This document shows positions 1-14,493 of a DNA stretch of 64,000 nt, piece by piece. Made by a program: the position numbers and the translations under genes. Every line of letters begins with the position of its first letter. Position 1 is the stretch's first letter. The notes beneath the pieces are model-generated. The model made no database searches and was not told the DNA's origin. It saw nothing but the letters and a program-made list of their open reading frames with translations. The stretch is taken from the NCBI RefSeq assembly GCF_047663525.1, contig NC_092606.1, forward strand, positions 3,098,501 through 3,162,500, written 5' to 3'. Source of the DNA: Anas platyrhynchos. Taxonomy: Eukaryota; Chordata; Aves; Anseriformes; Anatidae.

Positions 1-1259
1 TAATATCTCATTACATTTTTTCTTCCCTCAACATCGTTCTATGAACTTTTTGCCGAGTATAGCACATTAAAGATTTGGAAACTAACCATTCACCACTGCG
101 AGGATTTATATCCCAAACAGCTGTGCCAAGAAGTCGGAGGAATCAAACAGCATAATCTATTAACTTGTCCTCGGGTAGTTACAACTAGAGCTTTATAAAT
201 TGCCTGAGTCTAGTCCATTTAAACTACATTTCTCTGTTATTTTAAAAGTGCCAGTGTGCCACACAGGCAAGACAGAAGCCCAGATTTAGTCCTGGCACAA
301 ATGTGCATGACCAAAGTCAAAGACCAGGTTGCTTATGCCAAAGCTAAATATAGGCCTGAGAGAACTATGGAGAAAGAAAAGGGAAGAAAAGCTGGAGGAA
401 ATGTTCATGGCACACTCTCCTTGCAAATGAAGCAATACTGACAACTGCAAAGGGAACCCTCAGAGTGAAGACTGCTGTGTCTGTAAGGGACACAACCATG
501 GAAATCCTGGGTGTGCCAGAAGGACCGCAGCACGCTGGGGAGGACAAGAGCCAGACGCACCACATCTTAGGTCTGCGGGCAAGGAAAAATCCTGCTTTTC
601 AGAGCCTGTCCACGTTGAGTGATAGCAGTGTGAAGGTTGTATTACTAACGGCTGTAAAGACTTAGAGTTGCATGAAAATATGTTTATTAATGAGCTTAGG
701 TGAGCCAAACATAACTGGCTGTGGGTTCAGACAACTTCCAGTCTGGCTCCGTGGTTTCAGAGTAAAGGCTCCAGCACCAAACCTTGAGAAGACTTACACA
801 GATCATTAATGGAAGACGATGATGACAGTTGTTTCCAGAGCCCCTGCTTTTTAATTCCCAGGCCTATATACTCTCTCCAAATGAACCAAGCAACAGAGCT
901 AACTTTCCAATATTAAATCTCCAGGCAGTATGTTATTCATACAGCTTATGTAGATGTCTTTACCCTCTGGAAAAACAAAGTTTAAGAAAAATGGTTCTAT
1001 CTTTGGGGAACAGTTTAAGTCTCAGGATAACTACATTAGGAAATCTAACTCTATTACTTTGTATCTTACATTTTATTACTAGATTGGTAATAGGAAATTA
1101 CCAAATAAAATTGGTATTTTACTTGGTAATTTTTTTCCGTGGGCTTCGTCTAATATGAAAGATGGTGATCATCAAATTTATTCAAGTTTTCCTGTCAACA
1201 ACATCATTAACCAAATCCCTCAATTTCAAAGTAAATAAAAGCATCTGGGTTTCTCGCAC

Positions 1260-1390
1260 AGCAAGACTGACTTGCATATTTAAGCCTCATATATAGATGA
1301 ATTTGCACTGGACCAAATTTGCATATTAATGAAGGACTAATTGCTCTTTGCAGTCAATTTTATGCAAATGAATTTACTCCTCTCAGTACA
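1260..1390. promoter_or_regulatory. Candidate conserved element with two octamer motifs
   Basis: A perfect octamer ATTTGCAT lies at 1317-1324 and its reverse complement ATGCAAAT at 1362-1369, 45 bp apart. TAAT-type homeodomain cores occur between them (for example ATTAATGA and CTAATTGC). POU-family factors such as Oct1/Oct2 bind octamers. The density of such motifs resembles vertebrate developmental enhancers, but AT-rich DNA produces them by chance too. Enhancer function is inference only. Confidence 0.25.
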
Positions 1391-4300
1391 ATTTTCATAA
1401 TGTTCAGAAAAAAACAAAAATGTAAAACTTTTTAAAAGTACACAAATGTGAGACAATCAAGGAAGAAATATCATAATGACATCAAACAGCTTTACATTAA
1501 ATTGTATATAATTCATCTTTTATATTGTTGCTTTATTTTAACAGCCTCCCACAAAGAAATGAACAATTCATAGAATAACTTCAGCCTATTTCCCCTCCTC
1601 AGTCTCAAATTTTAACAGCTTGTAACACCCGCTATATTCTTTTCTTTCCAGCTGAAGGATGGAGCCTGAATTTTTAGAGGAAGTTAAATTTGCTAAGCAG
1701 GACTTAATTTTCTCTCAGTCATCTCATGCCACAGATCAGTTATGAGATACCCTTTCCCCCTTGATTTTAAGGTAGTTTCCACCCAGTTCTGCATTACTAA
1801 GAAAAAGTTCAAGGCCTTCTTCTAGTCTCTCCCTCTGAGCTAAAATACAATACACTGAGAAAAGGGCAGGGAAGTATAGAGAAAGACAGATAACAACAGA
1901 TGCTGAGAAAGAAACGGTGAAATTAGGAAAGGGAAAATATGAATACTGAAGTAACAGAAGAAAGGAAGTAGAAATGGAAGGGGAGAAATATGATTACTCC
2001 ATGCGTATATTCAGGTCTAAGAAAAGGAAAATTGAAGGGCTTGGGAGAAAGTTCAAGGCAAAGTAAACAAATGGAAGAGAAAAAGGCAGCCATGAATGTA
2101 CCCACAGAAAAGTAAAAGAACAAGAAATATAAGAATACAAGAAATAAACTGACAATCAAGGAAGAACAGAAGATAGATAGATAAATAAATAGATAAAAAA
2201 GAAGATATGAAACACGCAGTTTCTTACTTCTGGCAGAACATAAGGGCAGAGTTAGTGGAAATGCATTAGGAATCTGAATTTGCATGTACAGCCTTCCTCT
2301 CTCCAAAGACAAAGCCTTATTTTAACCGTGAAGACTGATAACCATCATATTTATATATATCATAAAATCACTTGCAGGAGACAATTTTAATCCGAAAATG
2401 AATAGCATAAAAGTTATAACTTTAAATGACTTCAAGGCCTTTTCTAGATGGAAACACATGTGAATATGGTTTGGTCTCTTTATCTGCCATCTTTGATTGC
2501 GCTTGTTGCTCTTCTCTACAGCTTTTGCTGTTTTAACGTATCCTTTTCAAGACACACAGTACTCAAGATGGAGATATATGGTGTATTTATCATGGTATCA
2601 AAATGTTGAGTGTGCTTTTTTCCCCTCTTTCTTTTCTGATTATTCCTAGCATCCTATTTGACCCCTAGGCATCACAGCATTTAGCTAACAGATCTCCTAG
2701 AATGCCAGAATTTTGTCCTTGAGAAGTAATAATTTATAAACACCAACGTGTTTCATGATCTCAACAAAAGTCTTCAGATGCAAGGTGGAAGGAGCACAGA
2801 AGTACTGCTAGAAGGTTGCTTTGCAGTCTCTCCTTTTGGTCTTCCCAACCTTGATGACAGAAGCTACAACATTCGGAGCATTTGTTAGGGATGTGCTCCT
2901 CCCATGAGTGATCAGGCAATCATTGTACCTAGGCAAGACCTATCCATAGCAAAAAAAGACAGACTTTAGGGCAGAAGGATTAGCAGAAAGGATCAAAACC
3001 AAGAAGGACAGGGAAAAAGAAGATTTCACTAGCATAAAAATAAATTTTAAAAAAGGCCACAAAAGAAAGACAAATAGAGTTATAAGATAATAACAGTAAG
3101 AACTGAAAAGAATGAAAAAAAAAAACCACTGTACCAGGAAAACATTGCAATGCTACTGCTAAAGAATTTTCACCAAGGAAACAAGACTTCAATTTAGCTG
3201 ATCAGCCTGGAGGACTTGCTATTAAAAGTTATTTGAAAAGAAACTGCAGTTCTTTGTGTACTTTGAAAACACAGCTTTTATTCTGGATTATGAACTCAAA
3301 ATGTCTTCCTATTTTCCTGATAGAGAAGAAGGGAGGAAAACGCATCCTCCTTTATAACTTATGCATATGTCATTTGAAAACCTGCTATGGGCACTCCCCC
3401 TTTTTTTTCTTTTTCCAAAAGATGTCTGGTTCAAGTGATTAATGCTGTGTGAATGTAAACAAAGATAATTATTCAAACAAGAACAAGATGTTCCACCCAA
3501 AATGATTAGCTTTTTCAGTGGATGAGATGCCTACTTATAATCATCAAGAAAGGTTAACCTGACCAGACTTAATTAGCTACTTAATACAATAATAAAGATG
3601 CATACATAATTGGTGAGGAAAAGACTGCAGAAGCAACACTGAATCCAAACAAAATATCTCCATCAAGCACAGAGCCTGAGAAATCATGAGCTGTTATTAC
3701 ATGATTACACTGTTCCAAGAATCCCCAAGTTTTTATAAATAATTTTGCAATTGTCTATGTGGAAATTTGCTTGATTAATAATAATAAACATCATATATAA
3801 AACAAATGAACACAAAAGCAAGAAACAGCATCCTTAAAATTCAATGACAAAATTAACCCAATGGTATTTTTTTCAACACTCTGCTTCAAATTCATAGATG
3901 AAGTCAGCCAGTTTGTACAGATTATTCGAGGAGTACAGCCTTTAAGTGAAATAAATTACTCGTTTCTTACAGTCAAAAGAACACATTAATCGTTTTCTTG
4001 AAATCACGGCTGCAAGGCTACCAAGCAAAGTTCTGTCTGAATTAAGAGACAGTTCTCCCTGGTTAAGTGTATTTTAATAGCTGCTTCTCTGCAGAACAGA
4101 TGTTTTCAAGTTTGGTGGATATCATAAATATTAAGAACTGAGCAATACATTTTAGAAGGCAGCTCTCATTGATCTGCTAGTATTCAATTTTTGAATGAGA
4201 CAGACAAGGTTTTAGAATATGTAAGGAGATATTTGGCAGACATTACGGACAGTTGATTTAGTGAAAAAAGTATTGTTGTTATTCTCAAATATTTCCCTAA

Positions 4301-7300
4301 TAATGAAATAAAGCTTTCTATTACAATAATAAAACAACTTTTAAGTATTTAAATGCTATATATATTGGGACTACTTCAAAACATATTACATTTCAAATAA
4401 CGTTAGGAAAATTTATTAGCCTAGTATCTCTGGATAATATGTGGAGCACTTCCAGCATATAGTTGAAGCAGGCTGAATCTCAAGGTGTTACCAAATAATG
4501 AGTTTTACAGTGGAACACTGGGCATCAGACCTCCCATTCTTGGAGATAACTTTGTTTTTTTCCCCTTTCGGTAAAGTTTAAACACCCCTTAAAATAAACA
4601 ATTCAGTGCAAGCCAATGTATCCGATATTGATTTATTCTATTCATAAAAAGTAACAACATAATGGTAAATTCAATCCATTCAATGAGAAGTTTATGAGAT
4701 TAAATATATCAAAAGGGCAATGAAAGCTAATATAGAGTGATTAAATAACAATCTGTGAGAAAAAGACACACAACTTTCAATTTCATTATATTGAAATCAT
4801 ATACTGACAAAAGCACGCTTCTGAATTGATTCAAAGGAAGCTGCAGCCACTCTCCTTTTATAACAGCCTGGAAGTTCATAAGGAAAGATTAATTCATCAC
4901 TTAACTGAAGTATATCTCGAAGTTTTTGATTAGAATCTACACTTCTGAGCCTTCTGGCAGTGCCAATATTGCTGAAACAGGGCATCAGATGCAACACCAG
5001 CAATTCTGGAATGCAAGGCCATAAACTGTAAATCAGTTTTGCCTTACTTAAAAATTGGTTTAACAATAAAGGAAGAACTTTAATGATTAATATTTAAGTA
5101 GTATAATTATTCCTTTAGAACTAAGTCCAGGAGGACTCTTCATGGGTACACAATGCAAAACTACAATGAAGAAAATGCATTTTTGCTATACCAGGAGTCA
5201 TTAATTTATAGGACCCAGCTGAAAGGTACAACACAATTTGTGTGCGTACTGTGGAAAGAGATCCCACAGAAACTCTTTAGAAGGGGAAATGCTCTCCCAT
5301 GATGAGGATGACGCCAGTGGATCCCTGGACAAATTGAACAACAAAGCCTAGATACTGCTAAAGCAGAGAACTGTGAACAATATCCACTATGCTTGCTAAA
5401 AATCATCACCAGGCAGCTATGCTGGTGCCTTGGTTTTGAGAACCAGACAAGGGTTGTTTTCTTCATCATTACTTTTGAAGTGCAGATTTGGGCAAGCAAA
5501 GTCTCCCTTCCTCTCTTCCCCTCTCTCCTGCCTTTTGTCACTTCAGGATGGGTGAACACACAAATACTTAGATTTTGGGGAGGAATTATGTAATTATGAG
5601 CTAAATACTCTCCCTAACCATTTAGTGAATTAGTGATGTTCAGATGCAAAACTTATTCTGCCCTGGAGGATGGTTAGACAGAAGGTAAGTTCTGCACCTG
5701 CACTACAACTACGGAACAAAAGGGGACTATAATTGCAGCTGCCAATTTTTGCCAACCATACGGGACACCAGAAATGCAAAAACATTCCCCACTACTTAAA
5801 TAGATCCAGGCACTACTGTAAATACAGACAATTCTCTGCCATAGCAGAGTAAACTTGTGTATATTCAAGGAAACAGAAGAGAATTATGTCATCCATTTTG
5901 ACTCAGAATGCTGTTTGCCAGATAAAGCAATTTACAGAGTTACATCCACCAACAAAGGATGAGAAAGTGATAGAGGGATAAAGGCTGAACTATGACTTAG
6001 TGATGCAAGGAAAGATTCAAAGTAACAGGAGCTTCTCTGATGCAACAGACAGGCTTTACAACATCACTTCCAGTGGGGGGATCACATCAATTGCCTGTGC
6101 CTACCATACTCTTAACCCATACCATAACGCATGGCAATTCATCTACACAGTCAGAGCCTACGAAGGCTCCACTAAGCACATACACGCTGAACAAGGAACA
6201 GACAAACAGAAAGATAACTGGCAGCCGCTCTTACTAACACGGACTCTGTAGTCCCACCATCATCATTAAGAAATGCTGCTAAAATACAAAAATATATATA
6301 TATACTGATAATTAGCATCATAATTAACATAAAAATTTATACTGATTAACATCTGAATACTGGAAAATAGTACTCACCATTAATAACAATTGCAACCTTG
6401 ACTTATTACACTGTATTAAGTTTGAGAATAAGGAATATTTATACCTGAATGCAAATAAAGACATTTACTTCATCAATAGAGTTAGAAAGTAGCCAGGTAA
6501 TGAAAAGAAGCTGGATTGTCATTCCGTATTTATTATTACATTCTTATCCCTTGATCAATTTCCAAGGGCCACGTAGTAGCTAACATGGTAAACTGAAACA
6601 AAACTAAATTATAAAACTAAATTGCAAGTAGCAATTGCTGTTTGCTCAGGCATCATTCATTATTTATACTGTTTCAAAATGAAAAATAACTGTGATTTTT
6701 TCCTGTATCTTGTACACATGTACAAACTCGGATATTTTACGTACACCCAATTATTCTTAGTGTTTAGTGACTTCAGGCCAGAAAGCACATGCATACATAC
6801 AACTAGACAAAGACCTACAGATTACAGAGAACATTACAGAGAACATATGGATAAAATACAGAGAATGAGTGCACATATGCAGGCATTTGCATGCAGCAAA
6901 AGTAGAGCGATATTTACTACCTAACGCAGATGGAGAAGTTCACTTTGGAGATCTCTGCAGACTTGTGAAGTCTAGATGATGCGTTTGGAATTCATCCTCT
7001 CCTCTCCACTGCTGAGGTAACTCAGGGAAATGCATGTTGGCAGTTCCTTTAATGAGTCAAACTAAGACATTTTACCCAATATCCTTCAGTTGCATTAAAC
7101 ACAAACATATAAAACAGGTAGCACAAATACTAAAGTCTAGAATTTTTTTACTCACATATACAATACACAAAGTCTGAATCATTTTGCAATTAAATCTTAA
7201 ATAAAATAATTTTTACACAAAGTTGGATTGTTCATGAGACAAATTAGTTCTTAGCAACTGAGTAACGGCAAGTAGATCAAGGCGTCTCTAGACCTTTGGT

Positions 7301-10300
7301 TTCCCATCAAATCAATTAAAATCCTGTCTCCTGGGGCATTGTGAGACCCTGCTCAGAGCAGCTCTGTCAAATGCAGAGTTTAAGTTTTCTGTCCAAAAGA
7401 ACCACCTTATTCCATAACTTGGAACGAGCACCTGTCTCAACACTGAAGTGCAAGGTTTTCTGACTCCTCGTCCATTAATTTATTTATAAAGGTTTACATC
7501 ACACCTCTTTGAAATACTAAAATAAAATAATCTCTTTCCATCTAAATTTTAATTCACCACACAGCTTACTTCAGCATTGCATTTATCACCACAAATTATT
7601 TGAAAGTAGAGGCAATAAAGAAACTCTATTGAACAAGTGAATGCAGGAAAATGAATACAAAAATATTTATGTTCAAACTTCTATTTATTTTTCTCCAAAT
7701 TGTTTAAAAAAAATGTTTGGTTGGTAGAAGTGATGTGCAGATATTGTAAGAGAAATATTAGGTGACAGTAGAGAAAGGAGCAGATCCTTGTGAACCAACT
7801 CCATTTTACCAGGCACATAAGACTAAACTCACCTCAGCTCGATGCAACTGCTAGATCTCCTATATGAATGTTAGACGTGAAATAGCAAAAAAGGCTGGCT
7901 AGCCAAATTTACCTTATCTTCTTTTTATTATTACTCCCCTTCTACATATTCGATATATCCCTTAATGCTCTTTCCTTTCAGAAGGAAATCTACATCTCTC
8001 AAAATAATATTTACAATCTCTGCTGCAATCTCCTCCATGGTAATTCAGTCTGGATGTTTGTTACTTTTTGCAGGGAATAGTTCAGCCCGAGCTCTCCATT
8101 TAGAACAAAACAATTCTGTTTTCCTGATATTCTTCATATTCAAATTATTCCAAAATGTAGTACAGAAAATGAGTTAGATAAGGGCATAGGGAAATGTGTG
8201 ATCCATACGTAGGTGCCACGATGGGCTTACCAGTAACGGATATAGCCTTGAACATTAAAACAACTTTAATGAGGTGATATTGACCTACATGGCAGTTATC
8301 TTCACTACAGAGAAAGAGAGTTGAGTTCCATTTCAGCAGCCTCCACTGACAAATGCTTTAATATCCATTTCTGATTTCCGCTTAAAATACCTTCAGATTG
8401 CTACTTAGATACAAGGGAATTTCAGAAGCAATCTCCATCTTACTTTCCTATTGTCTTATCATCTTTTACACATTCTCTTTCAATTAATTAAAAAGAAGTC
8501 CAACCCTCTTTCTCTTCCTCCCTATTCAAAGAGGGATATAACACACCCTATCTTTTGCTGCCTCCTCTCTAAATTAGTAACAATATTTTTGTGCAGCCTT
8601 TCATAAAGATCCCAGACAACAATAACAGCATCCAGTGCAGCGGGTCTGTTGGCTTGTTTCAGGTTATTGCTAACACAGAACCAGAAAGAATTCTTTCTGT
8701 TCTCCACCTCTATGTTAGAGGAAGAAGTGCAACCTGTGGGTACTCAAGGCCACGTCTGAACACCAGGAGCAAGGCAGCTGCGGCAGCACAGCCCACAGCC
8801 CCTGCCCTCACAGCTTCCAAGGCACTGCAGCCCATGGCAGGTGGCTTAACAGGAGGTCAGCCTCCCTGTGCACACTGTAAGCACATCACACTGCTGCAGC
8901 AATGCTGCATATAGGAAATGGTAACTTCCACGATCAAGATGAGCTATCAATAATCATCTATTTTTATGTGCAGCATGCCATAAATCCTCCTAATTAGTAA
9001 ACTAGATGTCATCTTTTTAGCAACCAGTCCCCAGCCTACTTCCTTATTTATTTTCTTGAATTCAATTATATTTGCCACCTGCTGGCCCAATCACCTAAAT
9101 GACAGATTCTGGATGTAAGGTAGGAGCTAGGCCATAAACAATAATTTCATTATAGTTCGATTTAAAATATTTGCCTGCACCTATTTTCTCTGCTTTATGA
9201 AGAATGTCTGTGCTACTTCCTCCTCTGGGGCTCTGATGGCTGTGGGACACTGCATTCCCTGCAGGAGACCCAACAGCAACACCAGCAAGGATGCTGCACA
9301 GCTCTGTAGCCTCCACCTCCGAGCCCACAAGGAATCCAACCGAGATTTATCTGGACATGGGGGACCACCAGAGGCTGAATGAAACGTGGTGAAGTGATTT
9401 CCAAACCTGGACAGAAAAACAAAAGCTGATGGGGTCAAAAAGTACAGTTGGTTGCTAAAAAGGACCTAGGTAAAATAAAGGTGAGGAAATATTTATTTAG
9501 AAGATAAAATAATAGAAATTCTTTTGACATGAAAAGAAATGGAGGAGGCTGTAATCCTCCTACTGTTATTTAGCTGTCATGGAGCTCTGAAAATTCATCT
9601 ACTCCACAAACCCAATGATTTACATTTCTGAACACTTCCCAAACAAAATCCAGCCTGTAAGGTGCACAGCTTGCAGGCAAACAGTTTAACTTGAAGCCTG
9701 AATTCAAATGCTTTGTTCAGTGTAACGGACTGCTCTCAAATTTGGTAAAAGTAAATGAGCAGAAGCTATTCATTGCCTTTAAGGATTAAATGATGAAGAG
9801 ACTAGATTGCTATCAAACTGTGAAAGCATACAGCCCTATCGTATATGAGCAGAAGGAAAGATCAAAGACTGAAATCTGTTTTTGTCTGTTTTGTTCTTGA
9901 CCAGAAACTCAACATCCCAAACAGCAAGGCCCTATAGTTTAGGCCTTCAAAGACAGCCACGTTTCCCTCCATCACCTTTTGAAATATGATTTACAAATCT
10001 ATCTCCAATAACTTGCTATATCCAGTCCATGCTGAAGCCCTTACACCTGCCTCAAAAAACTACCAAAAACGTGGGAAAGCTGCCCTTCTGAAACCGAGTT
10101 AACAAAACTCTACACTGTGATAGGGGACAATAAAAGCACTGACCCAGATAGGTGAGCATTTCCCTCACCTCCCACTACTACAGTACATACGTAAATCCAT
10201 GCTGCTTCCTTTATACTTCCAGAAACTTTCTCAGTTATATTTTCTTATAGCTAGTTAAAAACATGTATAAGTACAATGTATAACCAGTTGTTCTCTAGCA

Positions 10301-13300
10301 ACTCTTCTGTGGTTCTGCATCTTCCACTTGGCCAGTCCTTTCCCAGTTTTAAAAAATTAATGTTTTTCCCAGTTTGAAAAATTAATGTTAACCCAATATT
10401 GGATAAAATTACAATTTCACCATCATTATTTTGCAATAGATAGTAATTCGGGTGAGTGTGCAAAGCTGCATTGTACATAAATGAAAACATTAACCAAACT
10501 GGAGGCATACAGTCAGTTAATGCCCTAATAGAGCAGCCTTGGAGTGAGAAACTGCACAGCATTTTTATGTAGCATTTGGGAAAACTGTGCAGCATGGGAG
10601 TTTTGAACATTAATACTGCAGCTGTACTAAATCTACTGTGTCAGCCTCTGTCTGCAAGCAAACTAGATTTAAGGAAGTACATTTTCACTGCAGCATTGGA
10701 GGCTGAAAAATGGTAAACTTGGTTAAATTCAACAGAAACTTACTTAAAAAGAATAGACATGAATTATGCGTACCTGTTAAACAGTCACAGACAAACAGTT
10801 CTGTACATAGATGATTATGTGACTTGTATAAAGTTTCAAAATATGAATGAAAGAGTAAAGCATTTTACAATTATATTTTAACATCGTGGCAATTATAGAG
10901 TGATAGAGAACAATTACAGTGTCAGGATATAAACAATGAAATATATACACCATTTCCATTGACCACAGTTTCACTGGTTCATGTCCTTTATCTGCTATCA
11001 CATCTTTCTCTGAATGTACCATAAAAAGTTAGATGGATATCCGAGTGACCCTGGGCAGGATCTGCAGGTATTATTTTGTTGCAGTGCTTCATATTTTCTT
11101 TTACATTAGGAAGAAAAAGGATGTTCTGTTGCACACCAAAATATACACAAGAAAAATGCTGCTATCACTGTGATGCATTTAAGAAATTTCAACAAATATG
11201 CCAACTCTTCTGCAAGCCTTGAACTAGTTTTTCCATCAGCACTGAACATAGTGTTAGCCTCACTGAAGACTGTGCAGAAGACATTCTGCAGGCTCTTTCT
11301 GACAAGAGGCACAGAGCAATACCCTCTGTACAGAGATGTGAAGTTGTGCAAGATGGGATGCCTGTCTGGAGAAGTCTGTATGTGCCCTAATCCACACACA
11401 CTGGCAAAAGCTTTGGGCATCTATTATTTCACAGCTGGAGTTCTAACAGAGCTGTAGCATGCTGAATTTATAGGTTCATTTACCTATATCCATCCACCTT
11501 TCCTGATGCTGCTGTTCTCTGTAGCTTTCTTTCCCCTCTCACTGGGCTGAAAAGAATCTTTTGTTAGTCTGAATATACCCAACCATATGTTCCTTGTCCC
11601 TGCTCACACAGTTGACATCTCCATTTGGTCTTCTCTTCTACAAAGCTACTGTCAAAAATATAACCATGATAATTTAAAAACAAACAAATACAAACACCCA
11701 AGCAACATGGTGTGATGTACTCAGCATCAAAAGGAGAAACAGAGTAGTAGACCAAACTTTTCGAGTTTGAATGCCTGAAGTTACACATCCAGATCTTTAT
11801 TTACACATATTAGGAAATCTTTTCTGCAGACAGGCACAGGTCTCCAAGTTACAAGGGCTTTCTGTATCATTCAAAAAGGAGCCTTTTTACATATTTACTT
11901 ATCTCAGTATTTCTTACCTAACTTCAGGCAATCAAGTCCTACAATTTTCACTTACACCTTGGTGCTTCAGTTGCCGTATCAACAAAAATAAGTCTGTTAG
12001 GTTGCTAGAGCCCAAATGGCCTTCAGCATGTTGTTTGTACTTTTGATCTATGAGCACACAGCTGGCCGAAACTGATGGGCAAGACAGTCATTTTCTAGTG
12101 AAAACAGGGGAGACAACATCACACTTGGAGTCAAGCAAGCTTACGTGCTTAATCATTGTAACATCTTCTGAAATAAGTTATATAAGAGCCTAAGATGGGT
12201 AACAGTATTCCTGCACCAGTGTTTCACCTTGTAAGTAGTTCTTGGGTAAGCAGCAAGTTCTCTTGTAAGCAGTCTTGCATTAATTCTTTCTATTAAAGGT
12301 GAAAAGTATTGGGTAAGCTAGAACAGAAGGATATTTCCTTAAATTAAGACAATGCTTATCATAAATGGATTTTTATTTGACAGTTTTGAGTGGTATGGGA
12401 GTGCTATGATTTAGTTCAGACACTTAAATTCATCTGAAAACTCAGACCATAAGATTTAATGAGTTAAATAGTCTCACCCTAGTCTCAAACTGTATAAATC
12501 ACAAAATCACCACTCCAAGGAACTGAGTTGGAGGTCTTTGCAAAAAGATGCTAGTGTTGTTTCTTGACATAAGTGCAAACATATTGCATTTTTTCTACCT
12601 ACTCAAAACTGGTTTAAAGTATGCCACTGGAAGAAAAGCGTACATTATAGCAAGATAACAAATGTGACTTGCTTAACAAACAACAGTGTTATCTCCTTTG
12701 ACCAGATACCAGGGAGATGGCAGTATCTCTTAACCATATGTTGCAGACAAAGCCCCTAGCAGGTTGAAAGTCAAAGATCGTGTGCTACCACATATTCAAT
12801 TATACTATAACTAAACCACTACAAAATAACCATGTAGCCAACAATGATACAAATATGAAAGGCACAAGGGAAAAATTCTTCTGCGGAAATTAAGTGTCAC
12901 ATTTGGAAACTTGGAGTAGTCAGCTGTAAGGATCCAAAGGTCATCTACACATTTTCTCCTCCCCTGTGCATCTGATTTCTGTCCTTCCTTTGACTTTACT
13001 GAAAATTTGCTGTTTGTGCTTGCTTTCCAAAACAAAAATAATTTTCAAGTTAGAAGTACTCTGATGTTATTCCAGAAACCTTTGCCTTCTGAATTAACAT
13101 CTGCCTCACATTTTTTTACAACCAAAACATTTGCACAGTTAAATGTAGGGAATTGTGATGAACAACTGCATAACCCATGCCAGTTTCATCTGCAGCATTC
13201 AGTTCAGAAACGTGCTGCCTCTTCACCAAGCTGTTGAAGTCTATACCCGATTTTGTAGTAACTAGGGGCACATGATAACTGTAAGTTCAGCAACAAGTAA

Positions 13301-14197
13301 TCCTGTGTTTTGCATAATTCAGTTACTAATTTTTCACTTTCCATGAGCTGCAGCATTACCATAGCATACTATGCTACCGGCCACATGAACGCCTGGAAGC
13401 GTGCTCATTGCTGTTACAGTCAACAACTGATTTAAACAAGGGCAAGGATGAGAAAACTACAGGCAGGAGTTTCTATGTGATGCGTATCATAAGAAATTAT
13501 GTAATGAACAACCATAATTGTGTGCATTATATAAACATCAATATCTCCTCTTGAGCTAAACTACTTTTATCAATGAAATCAGAACAGAGTGAGCTATGTG
13601 TGGGCATTAGCATAAGGATTTCCTAATGGCAAAGCAAGTATTTTTATTTTCATTTAAAGCTGAGGTAAAGAGGGCCTTCCTTGACCCAACACCCTCATGC
13701 AAATAACTTCATGGACAAGGAGTTCCTTGACTCTAATGTGACTACTCACTTATGTATACTAATCACATACTCTCAAAGGATTAAGTCCTAAAAATTACCA
13801 GAGATAGATCAGACTGCTGAAAGCACAGACAAGTTTCTCCAGAAGCTACTGCTACACATCTGAAAATGTTTTACTCGCTCTTTGCATATTCCATTTTACC
13901 TGTTATTCTGACAAAATCAAGGAAAATTGAGCAGAGCATCTGAATGTAGTCAGAGCGTTCTGGAGTAAAGAACAAAACAGTGCTCACCAGCTATCAGATG
14001 AGAACCTTCAGAAACACTTCTCAGGATAAATTAAAAATTTTAAGAGAAGCAAATATGAGAGCAATAGCATCATGCAAAATATCATGAATAACTTTGAAGT
14101 TTTTTCCCTACTTGTTTCTTTTTCTTCTTCTAACATATTTGAGCATGAAGTCCAAACTTACAACACTTAAAAAGGGAAGGGAAGAAAAAAGACAAAG

Positions 14198-14221
14198 AAA
14201 AAAAAAAAAAAAAAAAAAAAA
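14198..14221 (+). repeat. Poly(A) tract, 24 A
   Basis: An uninterrupted run of 24 A follows a purine-rich GGGAAGG/GAAGAAAAAAG stretch and is followed by CCAACAAAAAAAAAC. It could be a decayed retroposon tail, but no body of such an element is recognisable upstream. No target-site duplication was identified. Confidence 0.9.
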
Positions 14222-14440
14222 CCAACAAAAAAAAACACACTAGTGTCCTAGGGTTCTTTTGTGGAAAGCTACAATATGCAAGAAATTACGCACTGGATAT
14301 TGATGACAAGGATTTGCTTAGGACATGTCAATGATTTACCAAAATTTAACTCCCAATGACTTTTCTATGAGCCAAAAATCTACATACTGTTTCTGAGGTT
14401 CCCCTTCAGTCTAGTTATTCTATTTTATGCAAGAAACTTT

Positions 14441-14493
14441 AAAAAAAAACAAAAAAAAACAAAAAAAAAAACCAACAACAACAACAACAACAA
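14441..14493 (+). repeat. A-rich tract followed by (CAA)7
   Basis: Two A9C units and an A11 run lead into seven CAA triplets at 14473-14493. It is a simple sequence repeat in non-coding DNA and may be length-polymorphic. Confidence 0.9.

Noticed and set aside
4797..5066. An 89-codon - strand frame with a plausible-looking protein composition
   Set aside because: No recognised domain, no partner exons and no promoter features nearby.
11106..11457. Open frames of about 100 codons on both strands over the same segment
   Set aside because: Neither product resembles a known family and no compatible splice signals were found. Frames of this length are expected by chance in 64 kb.
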